Positions 16,131-25,521 of a stretch of 64,000 nt of DNA are shown one piece after another. The DNA is from UBA2653 sp964572685 (lineage in GTDB: Bacteria > Pseudomonadota > Gammaproteobacteria > Legionellales > Legionellaceae): NCBI GenBank assembly GCA_964572685.1, contig CAZNFJ010000001.1, positions 1 through 64,000 on the forward strand, read 5' to 3'. The position numbers and the translations under genes are program-made. Numbering within the stretch: position 1 is the stretch's first letter; every line of letters begins with the position of its first letter. The notes under the pieces were generated by a model. The model had not been told where the DNA came from, searched no databases, and saw nothing but the letters and a program-made list of their open reading frames with translations.

Positions 16131-18420
16131 AATTGGCGATTTCTGAAGTTTCCAATAGATGATGATAAGATTGTGTTTCAATAATTTTTTCTCCATGTTT
16201 AAGAAGATATTGGACAATTTTAGCTTGTAGATCGATTGAAATGTAGGGGCAACTGATCAGCTGTCTAAATAAAAAGTTACATTGATGAACGCGCTCAATA
16301 GGAGAGGCCTTTATTATAATATCTCCAAGTTCAAATGTTAAATTGATATTGAGTGTTTGTAAAATAAAGGATATGAACATGCTTCTCAATACATGCAGGC
16401 CAGATGGAGGTAAAAAGTCAATCAAATTATTTTCTTTGAGTAGTGTGATGATGAGTATAATTTTATTGATTTGGTATGTGGTTTGATAGGGATTGAGTAT
16501 CAGTAGAGCCATGTTCATTTTGATATGGTTTTCGAGTGGTAATACTTGATGAATTAATTGCGGATTTTGCTCATTGATGCGTATCAAATGGTCGAGTAAT
16601 TTGATTTGCATATCATGATGAGTGTGCTGGTACATCGCAAAAATAATTTGAATTTTAAAATGAGGTAAAATATCTAGATCTGCCAATGTATTCAAATACA
16701 CCAGATGGTTTTCCAAAGAATTTTGAAGTTGGAAAGATGGATTGGTAAATAGCTGCTTTAAAAAAATTTTCATTTTTTGTTGGTGGGGCAGTTGCTTTTG
16801 GTTTCTATTATTTAAGTTGAAGAGTTTAAATAATAAATTATAATCCTCAGTGCGAAGTTTATGTCGAAATAAATGAACCTTTTCAAGAAAGTTCAAGTTG
16901 TTGAGAATTTCATATAAATAATGACTTTGGATTCCCCGGTTCTTGATTAATAATCTGAGTGATGTGATTTTTAGTCGAAATGTATCGAGTTTATCATCTT
17001 TTTTAAAGTAAGTTATCTTTTTTTCGAGATTATCTAACCACCAGTTCAGATATTTATCATGAACCTTGAATGAGTAAATATTTAATATAGCGGATGTCAA
17101 TCTATTCAAATCAAGCCAACATAATATTTTCTTGAATTGGCGCAGATTTAGTTTTAAAAACAAATGCTCATGTAGGGAAGAGTGTGGATTATTTTCATAC
17201 AGCATTTGTAGAACAAGCAAATCAGAATCAAAATTAATATCGCAAGACATTTCATATTGAGCATGTTTTAAATATTTTTTTATAAGGGGTTGGGGGTGAT
17301 GTTGTAATTGAGAGAATAATTTTGATCTTTGATGATAATCCTTATTCAGAGACAAAGGGTCGTATTGAAAATAGGAAAGTAAGATATTTAATGAAATAAA
17401 TCCATGTAAAGCGGCCATTTCCATTCTATGCTCTGGAGTAAAAACGCCTTCTATCTCCATAGGATTGTAATTATTTTGATAATTTAAAGTGACTATATAT
17501 TCTTCGTGTATATTAGAAATGATGGTTTCAGTTATTTGCAAACGTTCGATACAATCATAATGTGTTTGAAGACGTGCAGATGGAATAACGAGGTCATAAA
17601 GTGGATGGTTTTTGAGTGAGAGCAAAAATGCTAAATTGAGTACGGGTTTTTGAAGAGCGTCATGAATGAGTTGTAGCTTTTGCTCATTGGAAAGTAGAGA
17701 TTCATTACTTAAAAATGCTTGAAAATGAACTTTGGATGCAGAATAAAGATGATTATCTAAGCCTAGACTAAAAAAGAACTGTTTATATTCAAAGGGAATA
17801 TCTGAATTGACAAAGCCCAATAACAATTGGTGTCGATAAGTATGAATATATAGATTTTTGGTCAATAGAGATAGGAAAACAGTTTTTTCTAATAAATTTT
17901 TAAAATCAATTTCATTAAATGCGCGCCAAGTCAACCGAAATTCATTCTGACTGTATAAAGAAGCAAGCGTAAATAATATATCGGGTTTTTCATGAAGTTT
18001 AAGATTGGCTTCTAAAATTTGTATAATCCAGTGAATTTTAAGATCTAACTTTTTAAAACAATGGTCAAAATGAAGATAATTTTCGATAAAATATTTTTTT
18101 TCTTCTTCTCGATAAGGCGATCTTAAGAACTCAATCACTCTGTGATAATTTCTAAATATGGGTTGATTGATAGAATATTGCTTTGCAAGAGACAATTGAT
18201 GAAAAGGCAATGCGGCGTTTAAAGGCGACTTTAAGTATTTTTGAAGATGTGCTGGGTGTGTCACTAAAATATGATGAATCAACTCTCTAAAATAGAATAA
18301 CTCACGGGTATTGTTTTTTGCATTTTTATAAGCGACTAGCAATTTTTCAATATCTTGATAACTCAATAAATGCAAAGTCATAATTTGTAAATTTTTACAT
18401 AATTCAAGTATGTTTATCAT
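16105..18420 (-). CDS. Large helical protein of unknown function (771 aa); possible Dot/Icm substrate
   Basis: I do not recognise this protein. It looks soluble, almost wholly alpha-helical by composition, rich in Leu, His, Gln, Tyr and Asn, with no signal peptide or clear membrane segment. Repeated amphipathic stretches such as LLSLKNHPLYDLVIP and LNILLSYFQYDPLSL suggest an ARM/HEAT-like or other alpha-solenoid. The C-terminal 30 residues contain several Glu and polar residues but no strong E-block. In a genome with Dot/Icm, a large lineage-specific helical protein is a reasonable effector candidate, but this is inference. It has a weak SD and lies next to a tRNA gene. Codon use and AT content look like the neighbours'. 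Confidence 0.6.
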   Translation of the reverse strand: MINILELCKNLQIMTLHLLSYQDIEKLLVAYKNAKNNTRELFYFRELIHHILVTHPAHLQKYLKSPLNAALPFHQLSLAKQYSINQPIFRNYHRVIEFLRSPYREEEKKYFIENYLHFDHCFKKLDLKIHWIIQILEANLKLHEKPDILFTLASLYSQNEFRLTWRAFNEIDFKNLLEKTVFLSLLTKNLYIHTYRHQLLLGFVNSDIPFEYKQFFFSLGLDNHLYSASKVHFQAFLSNESLLSNEQKLQLIHDALQKPVLNLAFLLSLKNHPLYDLVIPSARLQTHYDCIERLQITETIISNIHEEYIVTLNYQNNYNPMEIEGVFTPEHRMEMAALHGFISLNILLSYFQYDPLSLNKDYHQRSKLFSQLQHHPQPLIKKYLKHAQYEMSCDINFDSDLLVLQMLYENNPHSSLHEHLFLKLNLRQFKKILCWLDLNRLTSAILNIYSFKVHDKYLNWWLDNLEKKITYFKKDDKLDTFRLKITSLRLLIKNRGIQSHYLYEILNNLNFLEKVHLFRHKLRTEDYNLLFKLFNLNNRNQKQLPHQQKMKIFLKQLFTNPSFQLQNSLENHLVYLNTLADLDILPHFKIQIIFAMYQHTHHDMQIKLLDHLIRINEQNPQLIHQVLPLENHIKMNMALLILNPYQTTYQINKIILIITLLKENNLIDFLPPSGLHVLRSMFISFILQTLNINLTFELGDIIIKASPIERVHQCNFLFRQLISCPYISIDLQAKIVQYLLKHGEKIIETQSYHHLLETSEIANSNLNHRTI

Positions 18421-18492
18421 ATTAAGCCCACTTAGGTTGCAAATTAATCAATTATACAGATATTTTATAATAAAAAAAGTTTTTAATGGACC

Positions 18493-18520
18493 TTGACAAG
18501 GCTTTGTTGCATGCTAAACT
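18493..18520 (+). promoter_or_regulatory. Promoter of tRNA-Val
   Basis: Consensus TTGACA (18493-18498), a 16-base spacer and TAAACT (18515-18520), 18 bases before the mature tRNA 5' end. Confidence 0.7.
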
Positions 18521-18538
18521 AGCGACAGTTTGAATGAA

Positions 18539-18613
18539 AGGCACGTAGCTCAGTGGTAGAGCACCACCTTGACATGGTGGTGGTCGGTGGTTCGATCCCA
18601 CTCGTGCCTACCA
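18539..18613 (+). tRNA. tRNA-Val (anticodon GAC)
   Basis: A full cloverleaf can be drawn: acceptor AGGCACG (18539-18545) pairs perfectly with CGTGCCT (18603-18609). The D arm begins GCTC, the anticodon stem ACCACC/GGTGGT encloses loop TTGACAT with anticodon GAC, and the T arm has TTCGATC. Discriminator A and an encoded CCA (18611-18613) follow. GAC reads GUC/GUU valine codons. Confidence 0.95.
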
Positions 18614-18622
18614 TATTTGATT

Positions 18623-18648
18623 AGCCCCTGATTTTGGGGTTTTTTTTT
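18623..18648 (+). terminator. Terminator after tRNA-Val
   Basis: AGCCCC (18623-18628), a TGATTTT loop, GGGG (18636-18639) and a run of nine T (18640-18648). It lies 10 bases after the tRNA and 27 before the thrS start, so thrS transcription needs read-through or its own start. Confidence 0.75.
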
Positions 18649-18675
18649 ATTCATCAAAGTCTAAAGGAAAATGCC

Positions 18676-20583
18676 GTGCTGAATTTGCGATTGCCTGATG
18701 GTCAAGTTCGTTTAATCGATCAACCCATGACGGTTATTGACTTTGCTAAAACGATCAGTACAAGTCTTGCCAAAAGTGCAATAGCCGCTGAAATCAATGG
18801 AAAATTGGTTGATATGTCTTATCTTTTAAGCGAAGATGCAGAGATTAAAATCATAACTGAAAAAGATGAAGCTGTATTAGAAGTGATTCGCCATTCAAGC
18901 GCACACTTGATGGCACAAGCGGTCAAGGCATTATTTCCCACCGCAAAAATGGCTATTGGACCTGTCATTGACGATGGATTTTATTATGACTTTGATTATG
19001 AGCGTTCTTTCACGCCGGAAGATTTACAAGTCATCGAAAAGAAAATGCAAGAGTTAGCAACAGCTAATTATGCTGTTGAACGGTTGACGATGACTCGTCG
19101 GGAAGCTTTGGATTTTTTTGAACAACAAAATGAAAGTTATAAAGTTGAGTTGATTTCGGCTCTTCCTGAAGGTGATACAATTAGCTTGTATCGTCAAGGT
19201 GATTTTGTGGACTTATGTCGTGGACCACATGTTCCTTCTACCGGCCGTATAAAAGCAGTTAAATTAATGAAATTAGCCGGCGCATATTGGCGTGGTGATG
19301 TTAATAACCCGATGCTGCAAAGAATTTATGGTACGGCATGGGCCAATAAAGAGGCCTTGAACGCCTATTTACATCGATTAGAAGAATCAGAAAAAAGAGA
19401 TCATCGCAAATTAGGGCGCGCTTTGGATTTGTTTCACTTTCAAGATATTGCGCCTGGTATGGTGTTTTGGCACCCCAAGGGTTGGACACTATATCAAATT
19501 TTAGAACAATATATGCGGAATCGTTTAAAAGACTACGGTTATCAAGAAATTCGAACGCCACAAGTTGTCGATCGCGTATTATGGGAACAATCTGGGCATT
19601 GGCAGAATTTTCGTGAAGAAATGTTTATCACTGAAACTGAAAATCGTCATTACGCAATCAAACCCATGAATTGTCCTTGTCATGTGCAGGTTTTTAATCA
19701 AGGAATTAAAAGTTATCGTGATTTGCCAATTCGTTTTTCAGAGTTTGGCAACTGTCACCGTTGTGAACCAAGTGGTTCTTTGCATGGGTTAATGCGCGTG
19801 CGTAACATGGTTCAAGACGATGCTCATATTTTTTGTACTGAAGAGCAAATTCAAAGTGAAGTTAGTCATATGTTGTCTTTATTGCAATCGGTATATAAAG
19901 ACTTTGGTTTTGAGAACATGTTTTATCGTTTAGCTTTGCGTCCAGAAAAACGAGTTGGCGATGATGAAACTTGGGATAAAGCCGAATATGCATTGGCCCA
20001 AGCCATGCGTGAACATGGTATGCAATGGGTTGATGCTCCTGGAGAGGGAGCTTTCTATGGTCCTAAGATAGAGTTTACTTTATCAGATTGTTTGGGACGT
20101 AAATGGCAGTGTGGTACCATTCAGGTTGATTTTTCGATGCCGGTACGTTTAAGTGCAGAATATGTCGCTGAAGATGGCCAAAAACATCATCCGGTGATGC
20201 TGCACAGAGCAATATTGGGTTCTTTTGAGCGTTTTATTGGAGTTCTGATAGAACATTACGCAGGAAAGTTTCCAACATGGTTGGCTCCTATTCAAGTGAT
20301 GGTGATGCCGATTAGTGAAAAACATAATAATTATGTGCAAAATGTTGTCGAACATTTGCAAAATTTAGGATTTAGGGTACAATTTGACTTGAGAAATGAA
20401 AAAATTGGATTTAAAATTCGCGAACATACTTTGCAGAAGATTCCATTTTTTATCATTCTTGGTGACCAAGAATATCAGCAGAAAGAAATCAGAGTGCGTT
20501 CTTTAGATGGTACAGATTTAGGTGCTATGAGTATTGATGGCTTTGCTGAATTTTTGCAGGAAAAAATTAATCAAAAAAATTAA
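18676..20583 (+). CDS. thrS: Threonyl-tRNA synthetase
   Basis: The frame is open back to 18634 through the tRNA terminator's T-run, but the GTG at 18676 has AAAGGA upstream and matches the family start (LRLPDG…, TGS domain), giving 635 residues (E. coli 642). Domains in order: TGS (1-60), editing domain with HSSAHLMAQA (about 72-81) and the later zinc-site half, then the class II core. Motif 2 contains the zinc-binding Cys in MNCPCHVQVF; the HRAILGSFERFIG motif 3 and the C-terminal anticodon-binding domain follow. It heads the classic thrS-infC-rpmI-rplT cluster. Confidence 0.97.
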   Translation: MLNLRLPDGQVRLIDQPMTVIDFAKTISTSLAKSAIAAEINGKLVDMSYLLSEDAEIKIITEKDEAVLEVIRHSSAHLMAQAVKALFPTAKMAIGPVIDDGFYYDFDYERSFTPEDLQVIEKKMQELATANYAVERLTMTRREALDFFEQQNESYKVELISALPEGDTISLYRQGDFVDLCRGPHVPSTGRIKAVKLMKLAGAYWRGDVNNPMLQRIYGTAWANKEALNAYLHRLEESEKRDHRKLGRALDLFHFQDIAPGMVFWHPKGWTLYQILEQYMRNRLKDYGYQEIRTPQVVDRVLWEQSGHWQNFREEMFITETENRHYAIKPMNCPCHVQVFNQGIKSYRDLPIRFSEFGNCHRCEPSGSLHGLMRVRNMVQDDAHIFCTEEQIQSEVSHMLSLLQSVYKDFGFENMFYRLALRPEKRVGDDETWDKAEYALAQAMREHGMQWVDAPGEGAFYGPKIEFTLSDCLGRKWQCGTIQVDFSMPVRLSAEYVAEDGQKHHPVMLHRAILGSFERFIGVLIEHYAGKFPTWLAPIQVMVMPISEKHNNYVQNVVEHLQNLGFRVQFDLRNEKIGFKIREHTLQKIPFFIILGDQEYQQKEIRVRSLDGTDLGAMSIDGFAEFLQEKINQKN

Positions 20584-20584
20584 C

Positions 20585-20601
20585 AGGAGGGCATAGATAT
20601 T
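20585..20601 (+). promoter_or_regulatory. SD and rare AUU initiation codon of infC
   Basis: AGGAG (20586-20590, within CAGGAGG) is followed by 8 bases and then ATT at 20599-20601, in frame with the IF-3 gene. The only in-frame ATG (20611) is 20 bases from the SD, too far. An AUU start lets IF-3 repress its own translation, as known in E. coli. Confidence 0.8.
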
Positions 20602-21132
20602 TGCGCATCTATGAAGCGTGACAATGATAGGGCACGCATTAATCACCAGATTACTATACCAGAAGTGCGTCTAATTGATGCAGAGGGTGAACAAGTTGGT
20701 ATTGTTTCAACAAGAGAAGCATTACGAGCGGCAGAGGAAAGTGGGTTGGATTTAGTTGAAATTTCCCCTACTGCCAAACCGCCTGTATGTCGTATCATGG
20801 ACTATGGTAAATTTTTGTTTGAGGTTAGTAAAAAACAAGCAGAAGCCAAAAAGAAACAGAAACAAATTCAAGTGAAAGAGTTGAAGTTTCGTCCTACGAC
20901 TGAAGAAGGGGATTATCAGGTAAAACTACGCAACCTGGTCCGTTTCCTAGAGCACGGTGATAAAGTTAAAATTACGCTGCGATTTCGTGGTCGCGAAGTA
21001 GCGCATCAAGATTTGGGTATGAAAATTCTTGAGCGTTTGCAACAAGATACAGCGGAATTTGGAATTGTCGAGCAACAAGCTAAGCGTGAAGGTCGACAGT
21101 TATTGATGGTTTTATCGCCGAAAAAGAAATAA
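20599..21132 (+). CDS. infC: Translation initiation factor IF-3
   Basis: With the ATT start the protein has 177 residues, close to E. coli's 180. IF-3 binds the 30S subunit, keeps it from joining 50S early and proofreads the start codon. Both domains are clear: N-terminal VRLIDAEGEQVGIVSTREAL…PPVCRIMDYGKF, lysine-rich linker KKQAEAKKKQKQ, and C-terminal KELKFRPTTEEGDYQVK…RFRGREVAH. It lies 15 bases after thrS. The ATT is favoured because it is perfectly placed from the SD and because IF-3 autoregulation through non-AUG starts is known. Confidence 0.95.
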   Translation: MCASMKRDNDRARINHQITIPEVRLIDAEGEQVGIVSTREALRAAEESGLDLVEISPTAKPPVCRIMDYGKFLFEVSKKQAEAKKKQKQIQVKELKFRPTTEEGDYQVKLRNLVRFLEHGDKVKITLRFRGREVAHQDLGMKILERLQQDTAEFGIVEQQAKREGRQLLMVLSPKKK

Positions 21133-21162
21133 TTGTCATTTAACAATGCGGAGTGTATTTGT

Positions 21163-21363
21163 ATGCCAAAATTAAAATCTCATCGAGGCGCTTGTAAGCG
21201 TTTTCGTAAAACAGCTAGTGGGGCCATTAAACGCAAAGGCGCTTATCGTAACCACATTCTTACCAAAAAAGCAACGAAGGCAAAACGTCATTTAAGAACT
21301 GATTGCACACATTTGAAACCTTGTGATGCTAAGTTGGCGGCTCGTATGTTGAATGGTGGTTAG
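21163..21363 (+). CDS. rpmI: 50S ribosomal protein L35
   Basis: The 66-residue basic protein (MPKLKSHRGACKRF…, ending AARMLNGG) matches L35 in length and sequence. The longer frame from 21133 is rejected because L35 always begins MPK(L/M)K. A GGAG SD lies upstream of the ATG. It is co-transcribed between infC and rplT. Confidence 0.95.
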   Translation: MPKLKSHRGACKRFRKTASGAIKRKGAYRNHILTKKATKAKRHLRTDCTHLKPCDAKLAARMLNGG

Positions 21364-21377
21364 AGAGGAGTATTGCA

Positions 21378-21737
21378 ATGCCTAGAGTTAAACGTGGTGT
21401 GACCGCCAAAGCGCGTCATAAAAAAATATTGAGTCAAGCGAAAGGTTATTACGGCGCTCGTAGTCGTACCTATCGTGTTGCGAAACAAGCCGTGATCAAA
21501 GCAGGCCAATATGCCTATCGTGATCGTCGTCAGAAAAAACGTCAATTTCGTGCTTTATGGATTGTGCGTATCAATGCAGAAGCGAGAGCATGTGGCTTAA
21601 GTTATAGTCAATTGATGAATGGTTTGAAAAAAGCCGCAATCGAATTAGATAGAAAAGTATTAGCTGATCTAGCTGTTCATGATAAAGCAGCATTTGCTCA
21701 AGTGGTTGAACAGGCGAGAGCTGCATTGGCCAGTTGA
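21378..21737 (+). CDS. rplT: 50S ribosomal protein L20
   Basis: The 119-residue basic protein begins MPRVKRGVTAKARHKKI and contains GYYGARSRTYRVAKQAVIKAGQYAYRDRR and LWIVRINAEAR, diagnostic of L20, an early 23S assembly protein. SD GAGGAG. In E. coli L20 represses rpmI-rplT by binding a leader structure; I did not search for the equivalent fold in detail. Confidence 0.97.
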   Translation: MPRVKRGVTAKARHKKILSQAKGYYGARSRTYRVAKQAVIKAGQYAYRDRRQKKRQFRALWIVRINAEARACGLSYSQLMNGLKKAAIELDRKVLADLAVHDKAAFAQVVEQARAALAS

Positions 21738-21770
21738 TCGATAAAGTAAAACTTTTGGTTTTCACTTTTT

Positions 21771-21797
21771 AAGGAGGCGCTGGCCTCCTTATTTTTT
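21771..21797 (+). terminator. Terminator/attenuator between rplT and pheS
   Basis: AAGGAGGC (21771-21778) and GCCTCCTT (21783-21790) form a perfect 8-bp stem with loop GCTG, followed by ATTTTTT. It lies 15 bases before pheS. In E. coli an attenuator stands here (pheM leader). No convincing Phe-rich leader peptide is seen, so it may simply reduce read-through. Confidence 0.8.
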
Positions 21798-21811
21798 AAA
21801 GAGCATTTCTT

Positions 21812-22825
21812 ATGGCGCAAAGTATAGAAGAATTACAAAATCAGGCGTGTCAGGAGATTGATACAGCCTCTCATCCAAAAGATCTCGAGCACATTCGCAT
21901 TCACTATCTTGGAAAAAAGGGACGTTTGACGGAAGTGATGAAAAGCTTGTCCAATTTGTCTGCAAGTGAGAAGCCTAAATTAGGTCAATTGGTCAATGTT
22001 GCCAAAACCGTGATTCAAGAACGTCTAGATTCCAGGGGCCTAATTCTTCAAGAACAAGTTCTTCAAGAACAGATTCTAGCCCAAACTATTGATGTGACTC
22101 TTTCAGGTCGTGTCTGTCCTGTGGGACATTTACACCCGGTCACTCAAACGAAAAATCGCTTGGCTGATTTTTTCTTGAAATTGGGATTTGACTTGATGAC
22201 AGGTTCTGAAATTGAAACTGATTTTAATAATTTTACCGCATTAAATATTCCCGAACATCATCCCGCTCGCGCGATGCATGATACTTTCTATGTGGCGCCA
22301 GGACATCTATTAAGAACACATACCTCGCCTGTACAAATTGGTGCTTTAAAACAAGGCGTTCCTGTTCGAGTGATTGCGCCGGGTCGTGTATTCCGTCATG
22401 ACTCTGATGTGACGCATACGCCGATGTTTCATCAACTTGAAGGTTTGATGATCGATAAAACATCGCATCTAGCTCATTTGAAATATATTTTACAACAAGC
22501 GTTTTCTTATTTTTTTGAAAAAGAAATCCAATTTCGCTTTCGACCATCTTATTTTCCTTTTACCGAACCATCTGCAGAAATGGATATGACTTGTCATCAA
22601 TGTGAAGGCAAGGGCTGTCGTCTGTGCAAGCATACTGGATGGATTGAAATTGGTGGTTGTGGCATGGTGCATCCGAATGTTTTAGATGCAGCAGGCGTAG
22701 ATTCCAACCAATACCAGGGCTGGGCCTTTGGTATCGGATTAGATCGTTTAGCCATGCTTGCTTATGGTATTGACGATTTACGCATGATGTTTGAAAACGA
22801 TGTCATGTTTTTGCAACAGTTTTAG
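21812..22825 (+). CDS. pheS: Phenylalanyl-tRNA synthetase alpha subunit
   Basis: The 337-residue subunit has the N-terminal coiled coil and class II core: PGRVFRHDSDVTHTPMFHQLEGL (motif 2), FRPSYFPFTEPSAEMD, and motif 3 GWAFGIGLDRLAMLAYGI. With PheT it forms the alpha2beta2 enzyme. It ends 11 bases before pheT. Confidence 0.97.
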   Translation: MAQSIEELQNQACQEIDTASHPKDLEHIRIHYLGKKGRLTEVMKSLSNLSASEKPKLGQLVNVAKTVIQERLDSRGLILQEQVLQEQILAQTIDVTLSGRVCPVGHLHPVTQTKNRLADFFLKLGFDLMTGSEIETDFNNFTALNIPEHHPARAMHDTFYVAPGHLLRTHTSPVQIGALKQGVPVRVIAPGRVFRHDSDVTHTPMFHQLEGLMIDKTSHLAHLKYILQQAFSYFFEKEIQFRFRPSYFPFTEPSAEMDMTCHQCEGKGCRLCKHTGWIEIGGCGMVHPNVLDAAGVDSNQYQGWAFGIGLDRLAMLAYGIDDLRMMFENDVMFLQQF

Positions 22826-22836
22826 GAGTGCCGTTG

Positions 22837-25218
22837 ATGAAAGTATGTGAATCATGGTTATATCGTTGGACACAACCGAATTTATCACATGAGCAAATGG
22901 TTGAACGTTTTACCATGGCTGGATTAGAGGTTGATGCTTGTGAAATGGCTGCTCCTGAATTTGAAAATGTTGTGGTTGCGGAAGTTATTGAAACCAGAAA
23001 ACATCCAGAAGCGGACAAATTAACCATTTGTCAGGTGGATAATGGCGAAGCTATCGTTCAAATTGTATGCGGTGCTTCGAATGTTCGCGAGGGTTTAAAA
23101 GTCGCTTTGGCCAAATCAGGTGCAAAATTACCTGGGGGTGTGAACATTGGCCAAGCTAAATTGCGTGGTGAACCCTCTTTTGGAATGTTATGTTCTGCTG
23201 TAGAACTGGGGTGTGCCGATACGTCTGATGGCATTTGGGAATTACCAAAAGATGCGCCAGTTGGTAAAGATTTTAGAGACTATTTGTCTCTTAATGAACG
23301 TATATTTTCTTTTGAATTGACACCTAATCGCGGAGATTGTTTTAGTGCACTTGGTCTAGCTCGTGAATTGGCAGCACTTTCAAATACCCCTTTTATAAGC
23401 AGACAGATTTCGGCTGTTACACCTCAGCATGATGAAACTTTATCAATAAAAGTCGAAGATCACTCTTTTTGTCCACGTTATACAGGACGCATGATTAAAG
23501 GCATACAACCGCATATTTTATCACCCCTGTGGTTAAGAGAATCTTTAAGACGATTAGGTTTGCGAACTATTCATCCTGTAGTTGATGTGCTGAATTATGT
23601 GATGTATGAGTTGGGTATGCCGATGCACGCTTTTGATTTACATAAAATCAAGCGCGAAATAGTTGTTCGTCGTGCCGGTGAACAAGAAAACATGACCTTG
23701 CTCAATGATAAAAAAGTGAATTTAGAGTGTGGAACTCCCTTGATTACCGATGGTCAACATCCTATAGCTATTGCCGGTGTCATGGGGTCCTTAGAGTCGG
23801 CAGTTGATGGCGATACCATTGATATTTTCATTGAAAGTGCATATTTTAATCCGATTGCCATGGCTGGTATTGCAAGACGTTATGGTCTATCAACCGATGC
23901 GTCTATGCGTTATGAGCGAGGCGTTGACCCAAATTTGCCAATTGATGCTTTAGAAATCGCGACTCAAATGATTTTGGACCTTGTTGGCGGTCAAGCAGGA
24001 CCTGTTCAAGTGATTGAAGATATCAATCATTTACCAAAACATCAGAAGGTGAATTTCTCTCCAGATTTATTTGTTCGTCGTACAGGCATCGTATTATCTC
24101 ATGAAGAGATAAAAGCAATGCTTTCACGCTTGCATTTTGAAATACAAGAGCAGGATAAGTCATGGCAGGTCGCTGTGCCGAGTTATCGTTTTGATATTAC
24201 TCGAGATGTCGATTTGGTTGAAGAAATTCTTAGAATTTTTGGGTATGATAATATTCCACCTATTGTACTTGAGGGAGAATTAAAATCTGGTCGAATGGAT
24301 GCTCTAGAACTAAAAAGTCGTCAGTTTAGCCAAGTGCTGTGTCAATTGGGTTACCATGAAGCCATCAGTTATGCGTTTGTTGATGCAAAACTTCAAAAAA
24401 TGCTTTATTCCCATGAAGATGGTATCAATTTAATCAATCCTATTTCTCCAGAATTAGCGCAAATGCGCATAGGACTTTGGCCGGGACTTTTACAAGCTTT
24501 AAAACATAATGTTTATCGGCAGCAACAATCTTTACAATTGTTTGAAACAGGCGTTACTTTCAAAGGATTGGCTCAAGAAAGTGTTGAAGAGGTTTGCATG
24601 GCTGGATTATTGTATGGTGATGCAAAAGCGATGAATTGGTGTTCCCATGATCATGTTTATGATTTCTTTGATGCCAAGGGGCATGTTGAGCATTTATTTA
24701 AACAAGATTATGGTTATCGAATTCAGTTTAAAGCAAAAGCGCATGATGCTTTGCATCCTGGTCAATCTGCTGAAATTTCCATTGATGGCGTTTCTTGCGG
24801 TTGGATAGGTACGTTGCATCCTAAGATCCAGCAAGAACTGGATTTGCCTTTTGCAGTTATTTTATGGGAGGTGAATTTGTCATCATTACCTAAAGTCCAT
24901 GATAAAAAGTATCAATCAATTTCTAAGTTTCCACAAACCAGAAGAGATATTTCATTTGTGGTTGCAAAATCAGTTCCAGTGCGTGATATCCTAGAGGCTA
25001 TTCGAAAAGTTCTTCCTTGTGATATATTAAAAGGATTACAGGTATTTGATGTTTACGAAGGACCTGAAATAGCGCCTTCACATGTAAGCCTGGCACTGGC
25101 TTGTATTTTCCAGGATACGGAAAAAACCTTAGTAGAAGAAGACATTATGGCTTTTCAGGAGGCTATATTAAATGTGTTGCATAAGGAATTTCATATTAAA
25201 TTAAGGGATGGACAATGA
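22837..25218 (+). CDS. pheT: Phenylalanyl-tRNA synthetase beta subunit
   Basis: The ATG at 22837 (MKVCESWL…) has AGGAG eight bases upstream and fits the family start better than the GTG at 22828. The 793-residue protein shows the tRNA-binding EMAP-like domain (about 40-150), B3/B4 editing domain, B5 domain and the C-terminal ferredoxin-fold anticodon-binding domain (KFPQTRRDISFVV…). It overlaps ihfA by 4 bases. Confidence 0.97.
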   Translation: MKVCESWLYRWTQPNLSHEQMVERFTMAGLEVDACEMAAPEFENVVVAEVIETRKHPEADKLTICQVDNGEAIVQIVCGASNVREGLKVALAKSGAKLPGGVNIGQAKLRGEPSFGMLCSAVELGCADTSDGIWELPKDAPVGKDFRDYLSLNERIFSFELTPNRGDCFSALGLARELAALSNTPFISRQISAVTPQHDETLSIKVEDHSFCPRYTGRMIKGIQPHILSPLWLRESLRRLGLRTIHPVVDVLNYVMYELGMPMHAFDLHKIKREIVVRRAGEQENMTLLNDKKVNLECGTPLITDGQHPIAIAGVMGSLESAVDGDTIDIFIESAYFNPIAMAGIARRYGLSTDASMRYERGVDPNLPIDALEIATQMILDLVGGQAGPVQVIEDINHLPKHQKVNFSPDLFVRRTGIVLSHEEIKAMLSRLHFEIQEQDKSWQVAVPSYRFDITRDVDLVEEILRIFGYDNIPPIVLEGELKSGRMDALELKSRQFSQVLCQLGYHEAISYAFVDAKLQKMLYSHEDGINLINPISPELAQMRIGLWPGLLQALKHNVYRQQQSLQLFETGVTFKGLAQESVEEVCMAGLLYGDAKAMNWCSHDHVYDFFDAKGHVEHLFKQDYGYRIQFKAKAHDALHPGQSAEISIDGVSCGWIGTLHPKIQQELDLPFAVILWEVNLSSLPKVHDKKYQSISKFPQTRRDISFVVAKSVPVRDILEAIRKVLPCDILKGLQVFDVYEGPEIAPSHVSLALACIFQDTEKTLVEEDIMAFQEAILNVLHKEFHIKLRDGQ

Positions 25219-25511
25219 GTGCGCTGAGCAAAGCAAATATTATTGATAAACTTATGGATGGGTTACACTTAAGCAAGCAGGATGCGCGTGCTTTGGTTGA
25301 GGGTTTTTTTGATGGTATTCGCGATAAGTTATTGGTCGGTGAACATGTCAAACTCTCAGGTTTTGGTAATTTTGTTTTGCGCGATAAATGCTCAAGACCT
25401 GGGCGGAATCCCAAAACGGGTGAGGAGATTTCTGTATCTGCTCGACGTGTTGTGACTTTTCGACCGGGTATGAAGTTAAAAGAAAAAGTTCAATCACGAA
25501 CCCATCGATAA
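25215..25511 (+). CDS. ihfA: Integration host factor alpha subunit
   Basis: The 98-residue DNA-bending protein has the HU/IHF signature GFGNFVLRDKCSRPGRNPKTGEE with the intercalating Pro arm. Position after pheT (ATGA overlap) is the standard site of ihfA/himA, which separates it from HU or IhfB. IHF shapes promoters and recombination sites. In Legionella it regulates life-cycle genes, though the target set here is unknown. Confidence 0.95.
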   Translation: MSALSKANIIDKLMDGLHLSKQDARALVEGFFDGIRDKLLVGEHVKLSGFGNFVLRDKCSRPGRNPKTGEEISVSARRVVTFRPGMKLKEKVQSRTHR

Positions 25512-25521
25512 GGTTATCAAG

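Noticed and set aside
18539..18676. tRNA-Val as an integration site with an attached island
   Set aside because: No integrase and no repeat of the tRNA 3' end were noticed in the window; both flanks are ordinary chromosomal genes apart from the orphan at 16105.
21738..21770. Possible pheM-like leader peptide ahead of pheS
   Set aside because: Only a TTG-initiated five-codon frame with two Phe codons and no SD is seen; too weak to support attenuation by a leader peptide.
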